Positions 45,974 to 56,475 of a stretch of DNA of 64,000 nucleotides are shown here, in pieces (position 1 is the stretch's first letter; each line of letters starts with the position of its first letter). A program made the position numbers and the translations under genes. Origin of the DNA: Lutjanus erythropterus (lineage: Eukaryota; Chordata; Actinopteri; Lutjaniformes; Lutjanidae); NCBI GenBank assembly GCA_020091685.1, contig CM034603.1, positions 27,620,298-27,684,297 on the forward strand, in the 5' to 3' direction. The notes below the pieces were generated by a model. The model was not told the origin of the DNA, ran no database searches, and saw nothing but the letters and a program-made list of their open reading frames with translations.

Positions 45974-48527
45974 TGATATCTTGAAGTGGTCATTTTTCAC
46001 ACTTAGTCATTGCAGGAAAAGCACAGGTGTAACTAATAACGTTAATGATGGCCGTGTTCCATTTAGCTGTGTCAATAATCCATGTCATTAAATTAGCATG
46101 CTACTTCAGCAGGGTCCTAGAAGCAGAAGCAGCCGATATGAACGCAGCGAGCCGCGCCCGTGTTTAACAAGTCAAAATGTCTGCTGTGACACCAGGCTGT
46201 TGGTGTTGGTTCACTCACAGAATGATGCCACAGCAGACCCTGTCCTGCCTTCAGGCTCTGGTTTAGTCTTCTGATGAATAACACATGAGATAGGTTTTCA
46301 TGTTGCCTCCTCGCCAGACCTTCCTGTGCTTTCCAGCCCTGCGAGGAGCGACAGGAGAGAAAAGTTTTGTCCCTGCAGCCATGAAGGTGGGTTTGTAGCT
46401 TGTTACTTCTCTTGGAAAGCTCAGCATGAAGGTGGCCGGTCAGTCTCAGCTCGGACTAACAAGTTGTTTGCTCTGAACTGACAGTGTGTTGTGTGTGTGT
46501 GTGTGTGAGGATGTGTATGTGAAAACTTACCTCTCGTGTACAGGCACATGTAGGTCATTGGGCTTTTTCTGTCAGGTATGGTGAAGCTTTTCCTGCATGT
46601 ACATCATCATCTCCAGTCAATATTTTTCTCCTGTTCCTCTAAGCCGGCAGTCAGGAGTCTGAATGAGCTTCAGAGCTCCGGGGACGGGGGGGAAGAAGAT
46701 TGCTTTTCCCCGAGCTGGGAGTGGAGCGCTGACTTCTGTGATGATGTTCAGTGTGGTGCTCACATGGAGCAGAACAGAGATGGGGGAGATAATGATTGTT
46801 TGGTATAGCGGAGGTGGAGAGAACGGGGAGAGCTATTGAGTGATTCGCTATTCTGGAGCTGGCAGCCTGTCAAATTGTACCCCACCAAAGACAGGGAAGC
46901 TGAACCACGATGATTGATGTTCCGCTCCTTACCAGATTGGCTGGTGCATCATGGGAATACGGAGACTTTATTGCTGAATGTGTTTAGGAAGACGTCTCGC
47001 TGCGCTGACATTATGGCTTATGTGTTGAGGCAAACATACACACCTTATCAGATTCACAGAGAAAGCTATGTCTGTCTTTTCTGTCAGTCTGTCAACTAGA
47101 TATCTTACAACTGTATACCCATGATGCTTTATTGTTGGATAGACCTAATTCTGCATTAGGAATTTAAAGGTGAAGAGATTATTTGAGTTTGCATTAATTG
47201 ATTTTTTGGCCACTTAGAGGTAGCATACTAACATAGTAGTCTTGTCTCCATCATAGGAGCTTTCCTCAGAAGCTAGGAACCTTTGGAGGAACTAATTTCC
47301 ACTGCAGGGAGTCTAAATTAAGTTCCAGAACCATTATTTTACTCCCCTCAAAGTGCCTGCTTGCAAAGGTGGTTGCAAACTTTGGGGGTGGGGCCTGCAG
47401 CACTAAACATTTCTGATTCAGTTCTCACAACATTATGTTTCAGCTACCATTTTCAAACAATCTGCAGCTGGAAATTTTTCTTTTTCATTGTGCTTTGACA
47501 CATCAATGTGAAACTACAAAAGAAAACAGATAATTCAAATTCAGTAAGTCCAATATTCACTTTCTTAGAGTTCTGTATTTGGTCTCTAACTCTTTAGGAT
47601 AACATCTGGTTCTTTAGCAGCTAAATGCTTTACTGTGTCCACCTGCTACTTTCGCTTGATGCTGTGGCTAAAGTCAAAAGATGTAGACTGTGGGTATTGA
47701 CCTGTCATTGGCTGCCTATATCAGGCGGCATCATCTTATCCTTCAGCTATCTGTATGTTACCGTTTTCAAAATCCCTGTCTCTATGGGAAGCAACAGCAA
47801 CAACCTCCAAGCTAGCAACCCACACACTGAAAATGGAAAGTTACTCTGACCCTAACCTGGCCGTTAACGGTATGAACATTAACAAGTTAGCAACCTTTCT
47901 ATAGGTCTGGCTATGTGCGACTAATGTGGCTAAAACCAAATCTGATGAAAGTAGAGAAACTTGATCAGATCATTATAGTTGTATGTTGTAAAACCAAAAC
48001 AATAAATTGAAATATTCTAGCATTGTTTGACAAGTATCTGTGGCTTCGGCGCTGTGAGCGACATCTTTCACGCTGCACTTGTGTTACTGTTGAAGTTCTG
48101 TGGATGAAATGCCATTTAGAAAAATCTGTGGTTCCTGAGTATTTTGAGTTTGCAGAAATTTTTCCATCATTTATGAGCAAAAGAAGCTTGACAGACAGAT
48201 ACTCCGGCGGTGGTCACATTTAACACCGCATTTGGCATCCCTGCAGGGCACAGATAGCATGTGCACTTAGTGACGCCTTACAGGTATTAGCTTCACTGGG
48301 TCACCGTCTTCTCTTTGACCTCTCAAGTCTTCATGCAATTCAAGCCTACATTAGCCTGTAGCTGTATGAGCAGCGCTTTTATCAGTCCAGAAAGGTGGTA
48401 TTGTGGCTAAATTGCTCCTGGGAGAAAAGTGGAGGGGAGACAGGATAAACAACCCTGGGTAAAAAGCGCCATAAAGTGGCCCAGCTCTGCGTGTGGTGTG
48501 TAATGCTGATCTGTGCTGAACGGCAAG
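45974..48527. other. Intronic sequence, no gene recognised
   Basis: A (GT)n run lies at about 46488-46507. At 46381 an ATG-AAG is followed directly by GTGGGT, a possible but very short first exon that I do not accept. About 47210-47480 has the GTTCCAGAACC/AGGAACC pattern of a dispersed fish repeat. A GC-richer unique segment lies at 46640-46900. No domain-bearing frame. Confidence 0.45.
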
Positions 48528-49016
48528 ATGCAGCTAATGGCCCAGGTAAGTGCTTCAGTGCTGATTGTTGTGAAGGGGCCGAGCGCTTTGGCTTCATCCC
48601 TCCTCGATCTCCTCCAGGGTTGTGTTTCAGAGATTAGTGCGACCGTCAGCGGCTGTCTGACACCCTGATTCTCCCTCGGGGATGTGACGTGACCTCCTCC
48701 GGCGTGACAGAAGTGGTGTTGAGTTTTCGCTGGGCGTTTTGGGGTCTCCATGACGTGGTCTTTACCTGAGAAAGCAGGGCAGTGTTTCAGTCAGGAAAAA
48801 AAAAGTCCATACCAACACCCGCAGTCACACACGCACCCAAGTGGGCATCTCTTTCAACTTGATGTGTGGAACTTCAAGTGCTGAGTTGCTGACTATGGGA
48901 TTATTCTCACTGAGAGCTGAGGTGTGTCTCGTTTATGACCGGGTCATTATTCACCGTCTCTCCCTGCATCTACATCACTCATCGCTCGACACTCCATATG
49001 CAACCGCTCCGTCACA

Positions 49017-49058
49017 ATGAAAACACGCAAGTTGTCCCGGGTGGAGAGACTGTGGAAG
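49017..49058 (+). CDS. Candidate additional alternative first exon of dpp6 (unassigned isoform)
   Basis: The 14-codon frame MKTRKLSRVERLWK starts at an ATG with A at -3 and ends AAG|GTGAGT, a consensus donor, in phase 0. It is on the same strand as, and 21.5 kb downstream of, the dpp6 L exon, in a G+C-richer patch. Length and character (short, basic, one Trp near the end) recall the DPP10d N terminus as I remember it, also 14 residues, but the residues do not align well. Joined to the common exon it would give a minimal basic cytoplasmic tail ahead of the membrane segment. Alternatives are an unrelated short exon or chance; ATG-to-donor strings of this length can occur by chance in intron. 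Confidence 0.4.
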
Positions 49059-51373
49059 GTGAGTGTGTTAAATCTTGTAACTCGTGTTTGCAATTTGTTA
49101 AACGTTTACCACGAGAAGCTTTTAAGCGTCCTTTCTTCTTCCTAATTATGCTTTTAATCAATCTGTTATTGAGCACTTGAAGGACATTTTGAAAAGAAAT
49201 TACAAGCTGTTTCTATGCTCGAGGAAGTGTCAGAAGTGTTTATTTATTTATTAAGCTTTCAAACTGTCTGATGATATAATGAGCACTTCAGATGACAGCC
49301 TGTGTTGTAAGTTGTTGTTGTTAGAATTTGCAGCAAAATCATAGTCATTATATCTAAAAACTTGTCAGCTGGTAAATTTAAACACCCGGCTGTCTCTGGG
49401 GACACACTGAAGGGCATCTTACTGTTATAAACATGTATTAAACGGTGCTATAAAGCAGTTTATATAAAGTGTTATTGAGTGAAATAGATTAGTGGTTGAT
49501 TCAGAATTATATATAAATGGAGTTTTTCCTGAATGTCTTACTTGACTTGACTGCTACAGTGAGATGTAAAAAACCAGACACACAGGATCCAGCACAGAAA
49601 TACCTTAATGCACTTTCCTTATTGGCTTAATTGTGGTTAAGCAAAGGCTGCACTGTAATGCACAGAGTGCTTCCCCAGTCCTATCATGCATTATCAGCTT
49701 TTTTACTACAATACATATTTAATATACACCCCACTAGACCAAGTACAACAGCACAAACCTTTATGATCCAACTATTGATTGAATGTAACTTGACTTTATA
49801 ATCAATGTTTATAATAAAAATAAACTTTTCTAATACAGTAAATTTCATTGAATCTTAAGCATTTGTTTACGTAAACTTGTTGAAGGTTTTGCTTAGATTT
49901 TCTGAATCTAAATTCTGAATACACTTGTAAAAATTGAGTGGAAAAAAGTGGAATTATTTCACCCAGATTTCAGGCAGATTTTAAAAAACTTTTTTGAGTA
50001 AATCTGCAGCGTCATAGTCTTGCGACAAAAGACGATCAGTCTGGGGATTTCTATATGCAAAACAGTTGCTTGAACAGGGGCGAGGACAAACATTAACTTA
50101 CGCAAACCTGTGGGCATGGTGTGATCATTGATTTAAGACAGGTGTAGAGCACAACTGCACACTGACAGAGTAGTGCTTTATTTGCTTTATTTCAAGTTGA
50201 TTATTTTATTTATCATCTGCTGTCCTGTAATAAAAGACCTGATCATGAGGTTAAGAATGTGGGAATTATTTGATTTATTGACTGCTCCTAACAGTGTTTA
50301 CGTGACTAATAAATACAACCGTTTTTGAAATTTGTTCTCTATTTATGGAGAGCCCTGCCGTCAATAGAAACAAGACTAAGCTGCAGTGTAATCCCTCTGG
50401 GCAGCCGTCAAAGCTTGTCCACTAAAAGTGCTTGTTTTTGGCACTGATAAGCTCAGACTATAATAAGAAGATGCCAACATTATGGGAAGGATCACTACAA
50501 AGATAGACCTTTAAAGATCTTTTTAAGATCCTTATCATTTAAACAAAAACAGGATGACTGCACTGTTCAAAGTGATCGAACTCAAAAACTCATTTTAGCT
50601 CTCTGGTCTACCGCTGCCTTGATTGATTAGTTTGTTTGTGTGATTGTGTGAGTTTTGGGTTGAAAACCCTTCAAGGCAGCGGCAGACCAGAGAGGTAAGA
50701 TTATTGTTTTGGTCATAGGAGTCTGGTTGCTTTGAACAGAGCAATACAGCAGCAGCATTAGTGGAGCACATGTGTACTTACTTTGATGGTGCACAGTTGC
50801 ATGGAGGATTACGTTGCAGCTCAGTTTTGCTTCTGCTGGCTGCAGCGCTCTCCCTCAATACAGGACCAGTTTGAAAAATTGTTGTCCCCATTTAGCCAGT
50901 TAGACACAAAAACAGGGGAAATGGGGTCCAGTTTGAAAAAAACACTGATTTTACCTTTTAAAGGTCAAGTGTCCCCGTGTTAAATCCTCAGTTATCTACT
51001 GCTTATCTGCTGCTATATGTGTCAAAAATCATTTTGGGAATTTAATATCAAAATCCCTGTCTTTTCAAGTAAAAAAATGAAATATATTTGATGACTCATC
51101 TTGAACTCAGGGGCAGTTAAACAATGTATCCAATCAAATGTAATTAAGGGAGTCTAATGAACCCCACCCAACATATAAAGCTGTACTTATGATGATTTAT
51201 TGACATGAATCCTTGTCTCCCTCTTCATGAGTTAATATCACGGGCGAGGGAGGTTTGTGTGAAGGTCAGCATCTCCACGCCTCTTCAAAGCTTCATGTGA
51301 CGCAGCACACTATGTTTGCTAAACCACTCCACCCTGTTGTTTTGTCTGTGCTGTAGTATCTATTCTGAACTTC
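49059..51373. other. Intronic sequence, no gene recognised
   Basis: AT-rich intron. A perfect inverted pair, CTCTCTGGTCTACCGCTGCC near 50599 and GGCAGCGGCAGACCAGAGAG near 50675, forms a hairpin-like structure of roughly 20-base arms with a 56-base loop. No coding evidence. Confidence 0.5.
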
Positions 51374-51541
51374 TTAAAGAGGTAGTTCACCCAAAACGTA
51401 AAAATTGTCGTTATCTACTCACCCTCATGCAGACTGAAGGTCAGGTTTACTTTTTTAGCCCACAAAAGACTTTTTCACAGGAAAATCAGCTTTGCAGAAT
51501 CTCCCAAACAATTTTCATTTTTGAGTGCACTACCCCTTTAA
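51374..51541. mobile_element. Short TTAA MITE, AGTTCACCCAAAA family
   Basis: TTAA at 51374-51377 and 51538-51541. Left end TTAAAGAGGTAGTTCACCC, right end reversed TTAAAGGGGTAGTGCACTC. The 168-base element has the AAAAATTGTCGTTATCTACTC and ACCCTCATGCAGA interior that I recall from the very common TTAAAGGGATAGTTCACCC elements of fishes. It is close in its ends to the fold-back MITE at 8033. Confidence 0.85.
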
Positions 51542-51589
51542 ATCTAGCTCCTGACAAATATCCCTCCATATCGTGTTCAAACAAAACTA

Positions 51590-51770
51590 AAAGTAATGCT
51601 GAAACTGAAAATAACTAAACCAAAACTTAACATTTTAAACCAGAAAAATTAAACTGAAATTTGGCAGACCCACCCTGGAAACTGAGTGAAATTAAATGGA
51701 ACTGAAAACAAAACTTCAATAAAAATACAAACAAATAAAAAAAACAAAACTGTAATAACAGTCAGTCAGA
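51590..51770. repeat. AACTAAAA/AACTGAAA low-complexity repeat
   Basis: Repeated AAAACTAAAA, AACTGAAAAT and ACAAAACT words, rich in A on this strand. The region 61015-61280 looks like the same type in the opposite orientation (TTTAGTTTCAGTTAG, TTTTTGTTTTTTG). Confidence 0.5.
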
Positions 51771-52504
51771 TTTAAAACCAACGTCAGCTGACTTTTGTTT
51801 TTTCTAGTTCAGGTATACATTTGTGGTGCATTTAGCAGTAATATCTCATTAAAGACATCGGTTTTGGGAGACACCTTGGAGCTCAGCAGGGCAAGATGTT
51901 TTCACTTGATGCTATCAGCGTCACACAGGGAGTGTGAGGCAACAGTGAGACACTGTCTGGCTTTGATAGACTCAGGCTACAGCTTAGCAGCTGATACTGA
52001 TCTAGCGGTGCATCCTGGGGTTTTGTCCTTGTGGCTTCCTTGATGTCTGAAATATGCATTTGTTTTGACGTGATTCGAGTTTGACACAAGTGTTTCAAAA
52101 CTGCATCCAAATCCCCCGAGAGGCTGAGCTCTGGCAGAGAGCTGACGGTGTGCAAGCTGTCATAAAACTGTTTTCATATTTTCTGTGTTTCAGGGATACT
52201 GCTGCTACTGTCACTATTACTGCTAACTACTACTACTGCTAATAAAATGAGATGTGTGTGGTGGCTTTGCTCCAGGGATGGCAAAGTCTAACAACTGTTG
52301 AATATATTGTCTTGAAATTTGGAACAAATAACCTTGATGCTAATTCTATCACTTTAGGAATCCACTGACTTTTTATTGAGTGCCGTTGTGAGGTTGACAT
52401 TGATGGAATTGGATGAAACGTCTCAATATAAATTGGATGGATAACTAAAATTTTGGTACAGACACATCCTGTTCAGAATGAATTGTAATAACTTTGGAGA
52501 TCCC

Positions 52505-52830
52505 TTAAAGGGTCGTAGTTCAGATCATAGTTTACCTCCTACCTGGGCCTGTACCATTTTTCCATCTAGATTATTTGATGATTGTAGAGATATCCGCCTT
52601 CTCTCCAATATAATGAAACTAGATGGCACTCAGATTGTGGTGCTCAAAGCACAAAAACAAAAAGAAAAAGAAATCTCAACAGCAATGTCTTTTTCCAGAA
52701 ATCATGACCAGGTTACTAAAGGTAATTTCATGTAGGAACTACTTTCTTTCTGTCATTCGCCAGCTCTATCACAACACAGATGGAAGCGTACATCTACTCA
52801 AACAGCGCAGGATGTAAACATTTCATTTAC
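52505..52830. mobile_element. Half copy of the fold-back MITE at 8033
   Basis: The start TTAAAGGGTCGTAGTTCAGA leads to TTTTTCCATCTAGATTATTT, ACTAGATGGCACTCAG, TGTGGTGCTCAAAGC and AGCAATGTCTTTTTCCAGA, then TTTCATGTAGGAAC, all matching the left arm at 8033-8330. The right arm is not evident, so the copy is truncated or strongly diverged. Confidence 0.7.
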
Positions 52831-53149
52831 AAACTGTTTTCTTTTTACCACAGAATGCTCACAGCCTCACAAAACCACTAGCATGGCTGTAAACTATAGT
52901 TACAACATTAGATGATCAAATTAAAGGGCTGTTTCTCTCAAATAACAGAAGGAAACATATTTTCTCATGTACCGTTTTAGTGCATCTAGCTATGAAGATT
53001 GGTTTGGTTTTATTCATTCAAGTTTTGAGATCTGTCTGTATTCACTCCTATACAATGAAGCTGAAATCATCTTTTCCTTTTTGTCGTGTTAAACAGCGTT
53101 TTGTGTTACAAACGAAATTCATTTTGCCCCCCTTGAACTGGTGTGGAAG

Positions 53150-53880
53150 CAGTGGTGGGTTTACTACTGAAAATCCATACTCAAGTACAATTACTCCATA
53201 AATAATGACGCCAGTAAGAGTGTCACAAGTAAAACTGAAAATTACCATTTGAGAAACCTAATCAAGTAAATTTAAAAGTAATAAATTACTCAAAGTACAA
53301 CTTACTTTCCATTTTAATAAGTTTTTGGGTGTACTGCAATCACATGTTAACGTTGAAGGTGGTATTACGTTACGTTACCAATTTAAAAGCCCAACAGACC
53401 AATAGCCATAAGATAATTTATGTCAGTAACATAAAAGATTAATGTTACACATGAAAAATGTACATGTATGTACTAACGTTAGCTGGTGAACCTGCAGTGA
53501 TGTTATATGCATCTTACTTCAGCGTGTTTGCAGAGGATAAAAGAGAACATTTTAAAAGCAGAGATCTCAGTGTTTTTCAGGAGGCACATCATGTAACTGT
53601 TGTCTTTTTCAGATTTCGGCCAGATGTGGCCAGGGATTGTTGTTGGAAGCTGCCTCTTGTTCTGGGTTTTGCTGCGACATCATCAAAAAGACAGGTGGTG
53701 CTTATTTTTCTTCCAGGCAGCAGCAACTTGTAGAGCTGCTCCTTGCACACTCTCCTCCCCTACACTCGGTCCCTGCATTTAGAGCCGACTAGCTGTAACA
53801 AAGGTGTAAATGGCAGAAGTAGTGAAGTAAAAAGGAGAGTGCTGCCTAAAAAATATTCTCAAGTAAAGAGTTAAAATGCA
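53150..53880. mobile_element. hAT-type MITE fragment (CAGTGGTGGG end)
   Basis: Starts CAGTGGTGGGTTTACTACT and continues with CTCAAGTACAATTACTCC, CAAGTAAAACTG and ACTCAAAGTACAAC, the subterminal pattern of the element at 44414. Near 53850-53870 ATATTCTCAAGTAAAGAG may belong to the other side, but no CCACCACTG end was found, so the right end is lost. Confidence 0.6.
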
Positions 53881-53974
53881 GTTTATAAGAAGAAACATGA
53901 AAACTATTCATTGCTTCAGAAAAATAATTGTCATTCAGGTGTTATAGGCTTAAGTGACGTTGTTACATGACTTT

Positions 53975-54375
53975 GTTAAATACTCAATTCTGGTTGGTCA
54001 ATTACAGATCTGTTATTTCTGTGAAAAAAGATGGTTGTTATGAAGAACAGACCGTTGCTATGGACACAGTTCTGATCATAGACTCTGGAGGAACAATAAA
54101 ATCATTGTCATATCACTAAAATCATTTTAAACTTAATATTTTGTGTCAAATTATAGATTTTTTTTGGTACATTACCATGTAACAAGCAGGATAATGTACA
54201 GCGAGCAGGTCACAATTGCGAAATAAAGCCATAAAATCATTTTAAAATTCATATTTAGTGTCACATAAATGTGCACCACATATTTATTTTTGTAACATAT
54301 AATAAGCGAGATAATGCACAGTGAGCAGGTCGTTACTGTGAAATAAATCCTGACCTGCAGGACCTTGACGCATTA
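53975..54375. repeat. Dispersed repeat with internal 116-base duplication
   Basis: CAATTCTGGTTGGTCAATTAC, ACCGTTGCTATGGACACA and TTAATATTTTGTGTCAAAT match blocks at 31925-32130. Then GATAATGTACAGCGAGCAGG (54191) and GATAATGCACAGTGAGCAGG (54311) are duplicates 120 bases apart, each followed by a TCAC/CGTTA...GAAATAAA block. Confidence 0.65.
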
Positions 54376-55746
54376 TCACATGGTCCCTTACATAAACACA
54401 CAGTAATAGCCTTGTGTCTATTCTGAATGGGCAGCTTCTTAGATTTCTGTCTTTATCTGTATGTGTGTGTGAGAGAGATACAGGTTAGTGTGTGTGTGCG
54501 TGTGTGTGTGATTCCTCATTTGGGTCTTGAAGCCCTATTAAAGAAGGACAGAGGGAATAATTAAACATAAAGTAGATTGGAAGTTTTTTGTTAGTTGGCG
54601 GGGGTCCTTTGAGACGCTGAGGAGTAGCGTGATGATGAAAACCTTTTCAGACCCGCAGTGATGAAGCAGTATTCATTCAGATGCTTCTAATTTGCTTCTA
54701 ATCACTCCCCTCAGTATCTCGACTACTCCATTCTTAAGAAGAATGGTTCAGCACTGATATATTTATTATCCTACCATTGTATGTGATTCATTATCATTTC
54801 TTTTTTGCCCGCTGAATCACATTTCTTACACCTGTGACTTAAGTTTATTTGATGATTTGTAACTCCCTGATCTGAATATACAGCCCGGGTTGTTGTTAAT
54901 GCCTTGTTTATTGCCCGTGTGGCTGTGCTTTATCTCCAACTAATTTCCATAACAACTTGCCAAAATGCAGTGTTATCTTTAAACTTTTTCAGTTTATGAC
55001 CCTCTTGTAAGCCATTGATGAGCACACATAAAGTTCATGAGGCCCGTAAGTCTGTTTTATGTGATCTAGATCAGCAGATGGGTTAATGCTCTGTGAATGC
55101 ATGCTGACTCACCCTGCTCGTCTCTCTTTGTATACATGCCAGCTGCCCGTGTGCTATACTTAATGAGCAACTTTACTGTTTCCTTGTTGACATAATTTTC
55201 TCGCTGTTGTGTTTTATTAGTCATATCCACTCAGTACAGCCACGCTCAACTTCTGTTTGCTTAATTTCTGTTTGACCGCAGTAGCATAAAGTTGCCTTTG
55301 GGTGTTTTTGTGAATTACTGTGATCTTCAAAAGACACTTTGATAGAATGAACTCATCAGAGACACTTGATGTTGTTTTAGCGTTGCTCCAACTTTCATAA
55401 ATTTACTTATAATAATGTTTTGCTTATTGTTAGTTCACTTGGATGTTTGACCGTCACTGTGCAGTTCAACACCAAACCCACTGCAACATTGCAGCAACTT
55501 TGGAAGTCAATCTTGGTGCAGTTTGCAACTTATGCAAGTGTTATGTGGAAGTTTGAAGCCTCTAGTGCACATACAGCGAGAATGAACTTTTCTGTGGAGT
55601 AGGAGACATCCAGCAGAGTCCAGCAGTTAAACTTTTGAAATGAAAATGTGTATTTTGCATATTCATCCAGAGGGAGAATGAGTAGATGTAATTTTAAGAA
55701 TATGTAACAAGATAACCTTTATGTGGAAAAGATGCCTTACACAACG
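54376..55746. other. Intronic sequence, no gene recognised
   Basis: A (GT)n region lies at about 54460-54511. The rest is AT-rich intron without domain-bearing frames or transposon ends that I can define. Confidence 0.5.
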
Positions 55747-55950
55747 GGTACGTTCAACAAAAATATAAATGCAACCCTTTTGTTTTTGCTTCCATTTTAC
55801 ATGAGTAAAAGTAAAAATATCTGTGTTAGTGAGCACTTCTCCGTTGCCAAGAAAATTCATCCACCTGTCAGGTGTGGCATATAGAGATGCTGATTAAACA
55901 GCATGATTTTACAGGTGTGCCTCAGACTGGTCACAATAAAAGGCTTGAAA
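55747..55950. mobile_element. Fragment of a fish DNA transposon (AACAAAAATATAAA end)
   Basis: ACGTTCAACAAAAATATAAA, then AACCCTTTTGTTTTTGCT, then TCTGTGTTAGTGAGCACTTC, CACCTGTCAGGTGTGGCATA, GATGCTGATTAAACAGCATG and ACAGGTGTGCCTCAGACTGG follow in the order I recall from a widespread fish element, probably Tc1/mariner-like (superfamily from memory). Only this terminal part is present. Confidence 0.65.
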
Positions 55951-56401
55951 TAATGAGGCTATTTCACACTGGGCTGCAGATCCCAGTTTTTTACAGAGGA
56001 AGGCTAAGTCATGACCTGCCCTACTCTGCCTCAGAAGCAGAAAAGAATCTGTAGCCCCGGGTAAAATAGCCATACTTCAGTGCTTAATAATTTTAAAACT
56101 GCACATTTTCATGACTTCACAGTTACTTCATAACGAAGTTCTCATTTTTTCAATGAAAGCAGATATGACACACAGCACATTTGGCTATTACAGCATCAGA
56201 AATTAAATTAATAATATCCAAAGTGCAGCCAGAAAGAGAAGTGTAATGCTTTTAGCCCATGCCTGTTAAATGTGTACACACTTGAACTGGCTATCATCAT
56301 AAACGTAGTGATTATATTTCTATTGTAAAAAAGAAAAAAAAAACAACCTGTAGGCCGATTTTATACATTTGCACCGTGCCTGTGTTTATAGAACAAGATC
56401 T

Positions 56402-56475
56402 TTTACTTCAACTCAACAAAAATATAAACACAACACTTTTCTTTTTGCTCCCATTTTTCATGAGCGAATTTCTGT
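56402..56475. mobile_element. Second fragment with the same transposon terminus
   Basis: ACTCAACAAAAATATAAACA, CAACACTTTTCTTTTTGCTC and CCATTTTTCATGAGCGAA repeat the start of the fragment at 55747 in the same orientation, 655 bases downstream. A full element should have these ends in opposite orientation, so these are two separate copies or a duplicated end. Confidence 0.6.

Noticed and set aside
46381-46386. ATG-AAG followed by GTGGGT as a two-codon first exon
   Set aside because: Too short to support; no promoter-like composition and no homologue.
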